A stretch of 64,000 bases of DNA from an uncultured Eubacteriales bacterium (lineage in GTDB: Bacteria > Bacillota > Clostridia > Oscillospirales > Oscillospiraceae): assembly GCA_959602365.1 (NCBI GenBank), contig CAUGSS010000009.1, positions 28,260 to 92,259 on the forward strand, written 5' to 3'. Of the stretch, positions 49,013 to 56,443 are shown piece after piece. How positions within the stretch are numbered: position 1 is the stretch's first letter; each line of letters opens with the position of its first letter. A program made the translations under genes and the position numbers. The notes under the pieces are model-generated. The model saw nothing but the letters and a program-made list of their open reading frames with translations. It was not told the origin of the DNA and made no database searches.

Positions 49013-50057
49013 CCTGCTGGCCGCCGGATGCGACACGGACTGTCTCCACTGCTATGTCAACGGGGGGCCCGGCCGGCGGATGGCTCTGACAGACATCCAG
49101 ACAGCCCTGGAGAAGCTGGACGCCATCGCCGCCCGCCTGACTGTCCCCGCCGCCTTTACGCTGGACAACGAACCTCTGGGGCACCCGGATATTGTAGAGA
49201 TCATACACGCCTGTGCCGCCACCCGGCACATCCGCTACGACCACCACGGCATGACCACCGGACTGGCCCTCATGCGGCGGGCCGACCGGGAGGCGGTATT
49301 GGGGGCTTACCGCAGCTGTGGATACGACCGCTTCGGTGTCACCCTCCACGGCATTGGCCCCCACCATGATGAGATCGTCCGGCGCGGGGGCGCCTTTGAG
49401 CAGACGGTCGCCGCCGCCCGCCTCTTTCACTCCTCCGGGTGCCGCCTGGAAATCTCCATCATGATGAACCGCTATATCCCCCAGGACCGGGCGGCGATCT
49501 CCCGGCTGCTGGCCGAGCTGGCCCCGGAGCGCATCTATTTCGTCATCCCCATCTTCGCTCCCACCGCCAGAATGCTGGCCTTCGAACCCTACCGGGCCAG
49601 GCGGGAGGATTTTGACCCGCTGGCAGGCTACCTGACCGATTGGGGGCAAGACGAAGGAGAGATCTTCCGTCGGGCGGAGCTGTACAGCGCCCGCACCGCC
49701 GCAAGGGCGGCGGAGGGCGGCATTGACTGGGGCGGGCTGGACGCGGCCAGCGCATCCGAGCTCTATCTGACCATCCACAGCGACCTGACGCTGTATGTGG
49801 GCAATACCGGCGCGGAGACCGCCTGTCTGGGGCGCCTGGATGCGCTGGACCCGCAGAAGGCCGCCGGCATCCTCAACGCTCTGCCGGGCAACCGGGACTA
49901 CGGCGCGTTTTATGATCTGAACCGGCTGCCCGACGGGGCCGCGCTGGGGCAGGTTCTGGCCGCGCTGGAGGGGAACCCGGTCTACGGCGATTTCCCAAGC
50001 TGTCTTTACCGGGCCCTGGCAGAGCTGGGAGTACCCACCAGACTGTTATTCCACTGA
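48972..50057 (+). CDS. Radical SAM protein
   Basis: This 361-residue protein has the cluster motif GCDTDCLHCYVNGG (CxxxCxxC) near residue 20, then LDNEPLGHPDIVEII in the glycine-rich SAM region. I start at ATG 48972, nine bases after GAGGT. The C-terminal part lacks additional Cys clusters of the SPASM type. The reaction is unknown. It is translated from inside the end of the SdpI-like gene and is followed 10 bases later by a LUD-domain gene. Confidence 0.8.
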   Translation: MTNRNPQVREINFDLLAAGCDTDCLHCYVNGGPGRRMALTDIQTALEKLDAIAARLTVPAAFTLDNEPLGHPDIVEIIHACAATRHIRYDHHGMTTGLALMRRADREAVLGAYRSCGYDRFGVTLHGIGPHHDEIVRRGGAFEQTVAAARLFHSSGCRLEISIMMNRYIPQDRAAISRLLAELAPERIYFVIPIFAPTARMLAFEPYRARREDFDPLAGYLTDWGQDEGEIFRRAELYSARTAARAAEGGIDWGGLDAASASELYLTIHSDLTLYVGNTGAETACLGRLDALDPQKAAGILNALPGNRDYGAFYDLNRLPDGAALGQVLAALEGNPVYGDFPSCLYRALAELGVPTRLLFH

Positions 50058-50067
50058 GGTGAATATT

Positions 50068-50664
50068 ATGGCAAACATCGAAAAACTCAAGCAAAACCTG
50101 CTGCGGGAGGGCTTCCAGGTCTCCTGCTTTGAGACGGCCCAGGAGGCCTGCGCCTATCTGAACGGCGCCATCGACGGCGTCAGCGTGGGCTTCGGCGGCA
50201 GCCAGACCGTCCGGGACATGGGGCTCTATGAGCAGCTTTCCGCCCACAACCGGTGCTACTGGCACTGGGATCCGGCCACCCAGGGCATCCCCGCCGAGGC
50301 CACCAATGCCGACGTCTACATCTCCTCCCTCAACGGCGTCAGCGAGGACGGGGAGCTCATCAACATCGACGGCCGGGGCAACCGGGTGGCCTCCACCCTC
50401 TTCGGCCACAAAAAAGTTTACTTTATCATCGGGGTCAACAAGATCGCCCCGGACTACGACGCCGCCCTCTGGCGGGCCCGGAACATTGCCGCCCCGATGA
50501 ACGCCAAGCGGCTGGAGAAAAAGACCCCCTGTGTGCAAACCGGACGGTGCATGAACTGCTCCTCCCCGGAGCGCATCTGCCGCGGTCTGGTCGTCCTCTG
50601 GGAGAAGCCCTTTGCCATCGAGGAGATGGAAGTGGTTATCGTCAACCAGTCCCTGGGATACTGA
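50068..50664 (+). CDS. LUD domain protein (LutC-like)
   Basis: This 198-residue protein matches the LUD/LutC family: NLLREGFQVSCFETAQEACAYL, VGFGGSQTVRDMGLYEQL, SSLNGVSEDGELINIDGRGNRVA, and a C-terminal TGRCMNCSSPERICRG Cys cluster. In lactate utilisation systems LutC acts with LutA and LutB, but here neither is present, so its role is unclear. GAGGTG precedes ATG 50068. Confidence 0.87.
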   Translation: MANIEKLKQNLLREGFQVSCFETAQEACAYLNGAIDGVSVGFGGSQTVRDMGLYEQLSAHNRCYWHWDPATQGIPAEATNADVYISSLNGVSEDGELINIDGRGNRVASTLFGHKKVYFIIGVNKIAPDYDAALWRARNIAAPMNAKRLEKKTPCVQTGRCMNCSSPERICRGLVVLWEKPFAIEEMEVVIVNQSLGY

Positions 50665-50713
50665 CCCATCCCCTTCCCCACGCCGCCTCCGGGCAGAGAA
50701 AGGAGATCCCGCC

Positions 50714-51850
50714 GTGAAACGACTGCTGTGCACGCTGCTGGCCTGCGCCCTGGCCCTGGGGGGGCTGGCCGGCTGCGGCTCTATCTTCGACCGGCGCTAT
50801 TCCTCGGTCACCACCCACCAGGAGCAGGCCGCCACCGAGGAGGACAGCTCCATTCTCCGGGCGGAAAACTACACGGATCTGGTCAGCTGCGTGCAGCATT
50901 TCGTCTCTCTGGGCCAGAGCACCGGCACCGTTCAGGTCTATAAATACTCCGGAGACATCGCCTCCGACCTGGAGGCCGCCTGCAACGAGGTGTGTACCGA
51001 AGACCCGCTGGGGGCCTACGCCCTCTATGGTATCTCCTATGACTACAGCCGGATCATCTCCTATTACGAGTGCACCTTCACCTTCTCCTACCGGCGCAGC
51101 GCCGAGGATATCGCCGCCATTGTCAGCGCCTACGGCAACGGCACCATCCGGGATCTGATCCAGGAGAAGCTGTCCGCCTTCTCCCCCTCCCTGGCCATCC
51201 GCACTTCCAGCTTCTACAGCGACTCCTCCAATCTGTACACCCTGGTCCAGGAGGCCTACTACACCGCCCCGGGCACCGCCCTGGGCTATCCCGAGGTATC
51301 CATCTCCGTCTATCCCGACAGCGGCGACACTCGGATTGTGGAGTTTTCGTTTGCCTATGGTGACAGCCAGGCGGTCCTGGCCCAGCGGGCCGAGGCAGCG
51401 GCGGCGGCCGCCGCTGGTCTGGTAGGCCAGGAGAGCGCCGCCGACAACACGGTGGCCTGGCTGCTCTATTCCCGGCTGCTGGGACAGACCGATTACTCCC
51501 CGGAGGGGGCCAGCGACATCTACAGCGCCCTGTGCCTGGGCACCGCCGACAGCGAGGGCATGGCCCTGGCTTACAGCCTGCTCTGCCAGCAGTCCGGCAT
51601 CACCTGCCTGCTGGTCCAGGGCACGCTGAACGGCCAGCCCCACTGCTGGAATCTCATCACGATGGAGGACGGGGTCTCCTGGCAGGTGGACGTGACCCGG
51701 GCCGATCCGGAGGGAAATTTCCTGCACAACGACGAGACGATGGCCGCCGCCGGCTATAACTGGTCCCAGGAGGATTACCCCGCCTGCCTGGGCGAGGCGC
51801 CGGCGCAGGAGACCGACGTCACCGCGGAAACTGAAATCGCCACCCCGTGA
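50714..51850 (+). CDS. Lipoprotein with transglutaminase-like domain
   Basis: This 378-residue protein has a lipoprotein signal peptide ending LAGCGS (lipobox, Cys at about 21), then a middle domain of about 220 residues, and a C-terminal transglutaminase-like domain: ALAYSLLCQQSGITCLLVQG (Cys), PHCWNLI (His) and WQVDVTRADPEG (Asp). The start is GTG 50714, nine bases after AGGAG; an upstream in-frame ATG overlaps the LUD gene and lacks the signal peptide. It is probably a surface peptidase or a cell-wall peptide-binding protein. Confidence 0.83.
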   Translation: MKRLLCTLLACALALGGLAGCGSIFDRRYSSVTTHQEQAATEEDSSILRAENYTDLVSCVQHFVSLGQSTGTVQVYKYSGDIASDLEAACNEVCTEDPLGAYALYGISYDYSRIISYYECTFTFSYRRSAEDIAAIVSAYGNGTIRDLIQEKLSAFSPSLAIRTSSFYSDSSNLYTLVQEAYYTAPGTALGYPEVSISVYPDSGDTRIVEFSFAYGDSQAVLAQRAEAAAAAAAGLVGQESAADNTVAWLLYSRLLGQTDYSPEGASDIYSALCLGTADSEGMALAYSLLCQQSGITCLLVQGTLNGQPHCWNLITMEDGVSWQVDVTRADPEGNFLHNDETMAAAGYNWSQEDYPACLGEAPAQETDVTAETEIATP

Positions 51851-51889
51851 CCGGGGCCGAAAGGGAGCGCCGGGAAGGAGGCCAATACT

Positions 51890-52360
51890 ATGATCTACAC
51901 CCCTCTTACCAACAAGGCCATGCGCCTGGCCTATGCCGCCCACCAGGGGCAGACCGACCAGGCCGGCCTGCCCTATATCTTCCACCCCTTTCATCTGGCC
52001 GAGCAGATGGAGGACGAGATCAGCGTCTGCGCCGCCCTGCTCCACGATGTGGTGGAGGACACCCCCATCACCCTGGAGGAGCTGGAGCAGGAATTCCCCC
52101 CTGCGGTCACCGACGCGCTGCGTCTGCTGACCCATCAGCCGGGAACCAACTATTTTGATTATGTCCGCGCCATCCGGTCCAACCCGGTGGCCCGGGCGGT
52201 CAAGCTGGCAGATCTGGAACACAACTCCGACGAGACCCGGCTGGCGGGCTGCCTGGGGGTAACCGCGCAGCAGCGGGAGCGCTGGCGGAAAAAATACGCC
52301 AAAGCCCGGGCCATCCTGATGGAGAATCCCGAAAATCCCGAGGAAGACGCCGGACTGTGA
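51890..52360 (+). CDS. HD domain phosphohydrolase (RelA/SpoT HD-like)
   Basis: This 156-residue protein is a stand-alone HD domain of the SpoT/MESH type: AHQGQTDQAGLPYIFHPFHLA, AALLHDVVEDTPIT (HD pair) and VKLADLEHNSDETR. It has no synthetase domain. It may hydrolyse (p)ppGpp or another nucleotide. Ribosome site GGAGG lies 11 bases before the ATG. Confidence 0.83.
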   Translation: MIYTPLTNKAMRLAYAAHQGQTDQAGLPYIFHPFHLAEQMEDEISVCAALLHDVVEDTPITLEELEQEFPPAVTDALRLLTHQPGTNYFDYVRAIRSNPVARAVKLADLEHNSDETRLAGCLGVTAQQRERWRKKYAKARAILMENPENPEEDAGL

Positions 52361-52392
52361 CCGCCGCCTGCGGCTTTGCAAAAGCCGCAGGC
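52361..52392. repeat. Hairpin after the HD-domain gene
   Basis: A 12-base or longer GC-rich inverted repeat directly after the stop. A run of T is missing on both strands, so termination by it alone is uncertain. Confidence 0.5.
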
Positions 52393-52410
52393 GGAAATAC
52401 AAAAAAACAG

Positions 52411-52438
52411 TTGACAAACCGCTTTTTTCTGGTATAAT
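52411..52438 (+). promoter_or_regulatory. Promoter of tRNA-Gly
   Basis: A perfect TTGACA (52411-52416) and TATAAT (52433-52438) are 16 bases apart, 13 bases before the tRNA. Confidence 0.88.
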
Positions 52439-52451
52439 AATGTCTGCTGTT

Positions 52452-52527
52452 GCGGGAGTAGCTCATCTGGTAGAGCGCCACCTTGCCAAGGTGGAGGTAG
52501 CGAGTTCGAGCCTCGTCTTCCGCTCCA
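52452..52527 (+). tRNA. tRNA-Gly (GCC anticodon)
   Basis: A full cloverleaf can be drawn: acceptor stem GCGGGAG with CTTCCGC, D arm with AGCTCATCTGGTAGAGC, anticodon loop TTGCCAA, and T arm GAGTTCGAGCCTC. The CCA end is encoded. Confidence 0.96.
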
Positions 52528-52534
52528 CTTTCAA

Positions 52535-52565
52535 CACCCGGTCAAACTGACCGGGTGCTTCTTTT
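52535..52565 (+). terminator. Terminator after tRNA-Gly
   Basis: A perfect ten-base-pair stem (52535-52544 with 52548-52557) is followed by CTTCTTTTC. Confidence 0.85.
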
Positions 52566-52575
52566 CCCGAGGAAA

Positions 52576-52598
52576 GGATCGAACTCGCTGCCTCCACC
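52576..52598 (-). repeat. Inverted partial copy of tRNA-Gly (anticodon stem to T loop)
   Basis: Read on the minus strand, this piece matches the tRNA segment at 52489-52511 (GGTGGAGG, AGCGAGTTCGA, CC) with two changes. It is too short to be a gene. Confidence 0.7.
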
Positions 52599-52674
52599 AA
52601 AATCCGGGTGTAGCCCGGATTTTTGCAATCCGAGGTGTGGGGCCCCCGGAGCGCATCGCGCTCTGGGGTGCGGA

Positions 52675-52704
52675 TAGCGGGTTCGAGCCTCGTCTTCCGC
52701 TCCA
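52675..52704 (+). repeat. Direct 30-bp repeat of the tRNA-Gly 3' end (att-like)
   Basis: The last 30 bases of tRNA-Gly (52498-52527), including CCA, recur here with one mismatch, 177 bases downstream. No 5' tRNA half precedes it. Such duplicated 3' ends usually mark past integration of a mobile element at the tRNA. Confidence 0.85.
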
Positions 52705-52740
52705 AAAAAGAAGGACATCCGAGGGATGTCCTTCTTTTTT
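52704..52740. terminator. Bidirectional terminator after the tRNA fragment
   Basis: A perfect inverted repeat (AAGAAGGACATCC with its complement) with flanking A6 and T6 runs. Confidence 0.85.
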
Positions 52741-52741
52741 G

Positions 52742-52859
52742 GTGTCCTGGCGGACTTTTCACTTGCTCGGGGCGAGTGAATCGCCCCTGCGCCAAGGTTT
52801 TCGCCTCAGGGCGAAAACGCTTGGGACGGCGCACTCGCGCCGCGGCCCCGAGGGGCCGT
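52742..52859. repeat. 118-bp structured repeat, copy 1
   Basis: About 110 of 118 bases match copy 2 at 52911. It can fold with an outer stem GCGAGTG/CACTCGC, an inner hairpin CCAAGGTTTTCGCC with GGGCGAAAACGCTTGG, and a CGGCCCC/GGGGCCG hairpin at the 3' end. No coding frame is convincing. Confidence 0.88.
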
Positions 52860-52910
52860 TTCGCCCCCTCTCTTGATGCCCTGCCTGCCGTGATGCTCTT
52901 CTCTTTTTTA

Positions 52911-53028
52911 GTGTCCTGGCGGACATTGCTCATGCTCGGGGCGAGTGAATCGCCCCTGCGCCAAGGTTTTCGCCATAGGGCGAAAACGCTTGGGACGGCG
53001 CACTCGCGCCGCGGCCCCGAGGGGCCGT
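52911..53028. repeat. 118-bp structured repeat, copy 2
   Basis: This direct repeat of 52742-52859 lies 169 bases further on. In the last 90 bases the only differences from copy 1 are in the apical loop of the inner hairpin (TCA versus ATA), while both stems are unchanged. The similarity extends weakly about 25 bases to the left. Confidence 0.88.
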
Positions 53029-53109
53029 CTCCCTTCCCCCTCCAAGGCCGGTCCGATAGAGGGAACCCGTGAGGAATTCGCACACTGTAATTCAGACAGG
53101 AGGAAGCAA

Positions 53110-53556
53110 ATGAAAACCATGTGCGGAGCCTACTGCTCCAAATGCGGAATGAAGCAATCCTGCAAAGGCTGTATTGAAACCGACGGTCATCCCTTCGGTG
53201 GTGATTGTATTACCGCTGAGTGCCTTAAAAAGGGCGGATCTGAATACTTTTGCTCCTTTAAAGCGCAGGCAATTAAGGAGTTCAATTCACTTGGCATCTC
53301 TGATATGCCTCAAATCTCAGAGCTCGTTCCCCTTTGTGGTGCATATGTAAATTTAGAATACACCCTTCCAAACGGGCAAAGGGTGAAATTACTGGAAGAT
53401 CATAAAATCTATCTGGGATATCAAGTAGAAAAAATAAACAGCGAGAGATGTTACGGCCTGGTCGCCGATCATCAGTGTTTGCTGGTCTGCGAATATGGCT
53501 GCAATGGTTCAGATCCTCAGATTGTGCTTTACAAGAAACGGAAAGAAGAGCAATAA
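53110..53556 (+). CDS. DUF3795-like Cys-rich protein
   Basis: This 148-residue protein opens with MCGAYCSKCGMKQSCKGC, a Cys-rich N-terminus like that of DUF3795 proteins, followed by GGDCITAECLKKGG. The function is unknown; the Cys pattern suggests a metal site. Its base composition is much more AT-rich than its neighbours, and it lies beside tRNA-Gly remnants, which suggests recent arrival. AGGAGG precedes ATG 53110. Confidence 0.75.
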   Translation: MKTMCGAYCSKCGMKQSCKGCIETDGHPFGGDCITAECLKKGGSEYFCSFKAQAIKEFNSLGISDMPQISELVPLCGAYVNLEYTLPNGQRVKLLEDHKIYLGYQVEKINSERCYGLVADHQCLLVCEYGCNGSDPQIVLYKKRKEEQ

Positions 53557-53639
53557 GCACACCACTCCCCCGCCAAACTTCTTCGGCCCGGCTCAAAATC
53601 AGAGGGCAAATCCCACACCGAACTTGGGTATTTTCGCGG

Positions 53640-53668
53640 TTGCTTTTTCTCCGTTTGGGAAATATAAT
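53640..53668 (+). promoter_or_regulatory. Promoter of mgtE
   Basis: TTGCTT (53640-53645) and a perfect TATAAT (53663-53668) are 17 bases apart. Transcription from here would give a leader of about 215 bases. Confidence 0.65.
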
Positions 53669-53892
53669 AGAGCACGGGAATTTTCCCGAAACCACCAGGA
53701 AGGAGTTGGACTTGCATGGAAGGCGACGGTCGAAGTTGCAGACCTGATCCCGGCATAGGCCAGGACGTCCCGGTGCCCTTGCGGGTCCGGCGCCCAGGTT
53801 AATCCACCCTGCCTTTTGGGCCGGGATTGTCTGCCTCTAACCGTTTTTTCTGCTGTAAATCTGTACATGTAAGAGAACGGAGGCAAGCGCAT
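53669..53892 (+). promoter_or_regulatory. Long GC-rich leader of mgtE, possible regulatory RNA
   Basis: This 224-base region has several hairpins: CGGGAATTTTCCCG at the 5' end, GGTC/GACC near 53734, a CCGG-CCCA/TGGGC-CGG stem near 53790-53825, and then a T6 run at 53845-53850 that could form an attenuator. I could not match it to the M-box or another riboswitch consensus that I know. Magnesium control is inferred only from the gene downstream. Confidence 0.4.
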
Positions 53893-55284
53893 ATGGATCG
53901 AGAAGATTTCGTGGAAACCTACGGCTTCTCCCGCGATGAGCTCGACCAGCTCATGGAGGAAAAAAAGTTCCGCCAGCTGCGGGAGAAGATCAACGACATG
54001 AACGAGGCGGATATCGCCGAATATCTGGAGGAGCTGTCCGACGAGCGGCGGCTGCTGGTGTTCCGCATGCTCCAGAAAGACGTGGCATCCGATGTGTTCG
54101 CTTTTCTCCCGGTAGATGTCCAGGAGATTATCATCAACTCCATCACCGACGCGGAGTTGGGCAGCATCATTGAAGACCTTTACACCGACGACGCGGTGGA
54201 CATGCTGGAGGAGCTGCCCGCGGGCGTGGTGCGCCGGGTGCTGAAAAACGCCAAGCCGGAGACCCGGAGCCTGATCAATCAATTCCTCAAGTATCCGGAG
54301 AACTCCGCCGGCAGCATTATGACCGCCGAGTACCTCTCCCTGAAACAGGAGATGGAGGTACACGACGCCTTTGACTACATCCGGGCCCACGGCCAGGACT
54401 CCGAGACCATCTATGTCCTGTTCGTCACCGACAACCAGCGCCACCTGGAGGGCGTGGTCACCGTCAAAGACCTGCTGATGAACGCCTATGAGGCCAGGAT
54501 CGGCGACATCATGGAGGACAACGTCATCAAGTGCGTCACCACCGACGACCAGGAGGACGTGGCCGAGCTGTTCAACCGCTACGATCTGCTCTCCCTGCCG
54601 GTGGTGGACCAGGAGAACCGGCTGGTGGGCATTGTCACCGTGGACGACGCGGTGGACGTCATGGAGGACGAGGCCACCGAGGACATGGAGAAGATGGCCG
54701 CCATCCTCCCCACCGAGCGCCCCTACTTCAAGACCGGCGTCTTTGAGACCTGGAAGAGCCGCATCCCCTGGCTGACGGTGCTGATGGTCAGCGCCACCTT
54801 CACCGCCATCATCCTGACCACCTTTGAAAACCAGCTGGCCGCCTGCGCCGCCCTGACCGGCTTCATCCCCATGCTGATGGGCATCGGCGGCAACTCGGGC
54901 AGCCAGGCCAGCGTCACCGTCATCCGGGCCATGAGCCTGGGAGACGTGGAGTTCAAGGACACCTTCCGGGTGCTCTGGAAGGAGTTCCGGGTGGGCCTGA
55001 TCTGCGGCATCTCCCTGGCGGCGGTCAACTTTGTGAAGATCTGGCTGGTGGACAAGCTGCTGCTGGGCCACGAGATCACCCTGATTGTGGACCTGGTGGT
55101 GTGCATCACCTCGGGGGCCGTGGTGGTCATCGCCAAGTTAGTGGGCTGCGTGCTCCCCCTGCTGGTGGAAAAGCTGGGCTTCGACCCGGCGGTGATGGCC
55201 TCCCCCTTCATCTCCACCATTATGGACGCAGTCAGCCTGCTGATCTACTTCTGCTTCGCCCAGCTGATGCTGGGGCTGGTGTGA
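53893..55284 (+). CDS. mgtE: Magnesium transporter MgtE
   Basis: This 463-residue transporter has the three MgtE parts. A helical N-terminal domain spans about residues 5-130 (YLEELSDERRLLVFRML, DDAVDMLEELPAGVVRRVL). Two CBS domains cover about 135-255 (SAGSIMTAEYL, LPVVDQENRLVGIVTVDDAVDV). Five helices from about 290 contain GNSGSQASVTVIRAMSLGDV, the conserved pore-lining region. ATG 53893 follows GGAGG by about nine bases. Confidence 0.95.
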   Translation: MDREDFVETYGFSRDELDQLMEEKKFRQLREKINDMNEADIAEYLEELSDERRLLVFRMLQKDVASDVFAFLPVDVQEIIINSITDAELGSIIEDLYTDDAVDMLEELPAGVVRRVLKNAKPETRSLINQFLKYPENSAGSIMTAEYLSLKQEMEVHDAFDYIRAHGQDSETIYVLFVTDNQRHLEGVVTVKDLLMNAYEARIGDIMEDNVIKCVTTDDQEDVAELFNRYDLLSLPVVDQENRLVGIVTVDDAVDVMEDEATEDMEKMAAILPTERPYFKTGVFETWKSRIPWLTVLMVSATFTAIILTTFENQLAACAALTGFIPMLMGIGGNSGSQASVTVIRAMSLGDVEFKDTFRVLWKEFRVGLICGISLAAVNFVKIWLVDKLLLGHEITLIVDLVVCITSGAVVVIAKLVGCVLPLLVEKLGFDPAVMASPFISTIMDAVSLLIYFCFAQLMLGLV

Positions 55285-55308
55285 CTCCATTTCATTGCAA
55301 AACCGACA

Positions 55309-55343
55309 AAAACGTCCCGGTCCGTATTGGACCGGGACGTTTT
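55309..55343. terminator. Bidirectional terminator after mgtE
   Basis: A 15-base-pair stem (AAAACGTCCCGGTCC with its complement) whose ends supply A and T runs for both strands. Confidence 0.9.
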
Positions 55344-55358
55344 GCATTTGGAATGCCC

Positions 55359-55676
55359 TCAATATTTGATGGGAATCTCTTTCAGCCGGATGATATAGTC
55401 GGCGTTCAGGTACTGCTCCTTCCCCTTCGGGTCGGTCAGGGTGAGCCAGCCCTGGCTGTAGTGGGTCAGCTTGCCGGTCAGGGTGTCGTTAATGGTGGAC
55501 ACCTGGACCCCCTTGTCCATCAGCTTTAAAATGATTTCCTCCATGACGGGTTTCTCTCCTCTCCTCCGGCGGCGCCGGGATGCGGTATGGTATCCCGCAA
55601 ACCGCCGGGTGCGGACGGCCAGCCAGAGGGCCAGGATCAGCGGGATATAGATGCACAGCAGATAGGTGTAGTTCAC
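55359..55676 (-). CDS. Small membrane-anchored protein of unknown function
   Basis: This 105-residue frame has an N-terminal membrane helix (YLLCIYIPLILALWLAV), a cluster of Arg residues, and then a soluble part with DTLTGKLTHYSQGWLTLTDPKGKEQYLNADYII. The start is GTG 55676, overlapping the XRE stop as GTGA. The last 61 residues, starting MEEIILKLMDKG, could also be made alone. Confidence 0.6.
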   Translation of the reverse strand: MNYTYLLCIYIPLILALWLAVRTRRFAGYHTASRRRRRRGEKPVMEEIILKLMDKGVQVSTINDTLTGKLTHYSQGWLTLTDPKGKEQYLNADYIIRLKEIPIKY

Positions 55677-55876
55677 GGCGCCTCATCCTCCCAGAACAGC
55701 TCGTCCAGGGTCTTGTCCAGGGCGCGGCAGATGGCGACGCACAGCTTGATGGTGGGGTTGTAATCCCCTTTCTCAATGGCGTTGATGGTCTGGCGGGACA
55801 CCCCCACCAGATCCGCCAGCGCCTGCTGGCTCAGGTCCTTGGCCGCCCGGGCGGATTTCAGTTTCAGATTTTTCAT
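55673..55876 (-). CDS. XRE family helix-turn-helix regulator
   Basis: This 67-residue protein is a single Cro/C1-type helix-turn-helix: LKSARAAKDLSQQALADLVGVSRQTINAIEKGDYNPTIKLCVAICRALDKTLDELFW. This compact form is often paired with small membrane proteins, as here. The start overlaps the upstream stop as ATGA, so it is translated with the membrane-protein genes. Confidence 0.93.
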   Translation of the reverse strand: MKNLKLKSARAAKDLSQQALADLVGVSRQTINAIEKGDYNPTIKLCVAICRALDKTLDELFWEDEAP

Positions 55877-56394
55877 GCCTCTTCCTTTTCTTCCCGCCGG
55901 TTGCGGGCGATTCGGACGCTCAGGGCGATGAGCATGGCCAGATCAGTGGCCGCCACCATGAGAGAGTCAACCGCCCCGGTCAGCATCCCGTCCCGGATCA
56001 GGGCGACATCCCGCACCGTCATGGCGAGATCGGCCCCGTTCACCAGGAGCACGAAGATCAGCGCCCCCCGTAACACCCCGGCCCGCTCATACAGCCCAAC
56101 ATAGGCGTCCTTCCAGATGGCGACCACCAGGAATATGGTGATTCCCAGCCACGGCCCGATGATCACGCCGGTGACGGCGTCACACCAGTAGAACTCCAGC
56201 CCCAGCGTGACGGCATAGCACATCTCATAGGCCATGACGGCGAAAAACCCGGCCCGCGCCGCCGTCCCCCGGGCCAGCTTCTGCCGCTCGTCGTAGGAAT
56301 CCCGATTCTTCCGCACACAGGCCCAGACAAATATGGCGATGACCAGGATCAAAACGAGATAACCGATGCCAGTTAAAATCCACGCGCCTACCAT
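55873..56394 (-). CDS. Membrane protein, paralogue of the next upstream gene (YDERQ type)
   Basis: This 173-residue protein has about five hydrophobic helices and the sequence SYDERQKLARGTAARAGFFAVMAYEMCYA after the first. The same block occurs in the upstream protein, so the two are tandem paralogues. The DERQ motif resembles that of DUF2178/DUF3796-like proteins that accompany XRE regulators. ATG 56394 follows AGGAGG; the longer open frame runs into the neighbour and is rejected. Confidence 0.75.
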   Translation of the reverse strand: MVGAWILTGIGYLVLILVIAIFVWACVRKNRDSYDERQKLARGTAARAGFFAVMAYEMCYAVTLGLEFYWCDAVTGVIIGPWLGITIFLVVAIWKDAYVGLYERAGVLRGALIFVLLVNGADLAMTVRDVALIRDGMLTGAVDSLMVAATDLAMLIALSVRIARNRREEKEEA

Positions 56395-56443
56395 AGCAAT
56401 CCGCCTCCTGTCTCCGGCCCCAGGCCGGGCCCGCAATGCGGCT

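Noticed and set aside
52672..52704. A second tRNA-Gly gene.
   Set aside because: Only the 3' 30 bases are present; no matching 5' acceptor strand, D arm or anticodon arm precedes it.
53669..53892. M-box magnesium riboswitch before mgtE.
   Set aside because: The conserved M-box core (GUUAGGUGAGGCUCC-like and later blocks) is not recognisable here, so I list only an unclassified leader.
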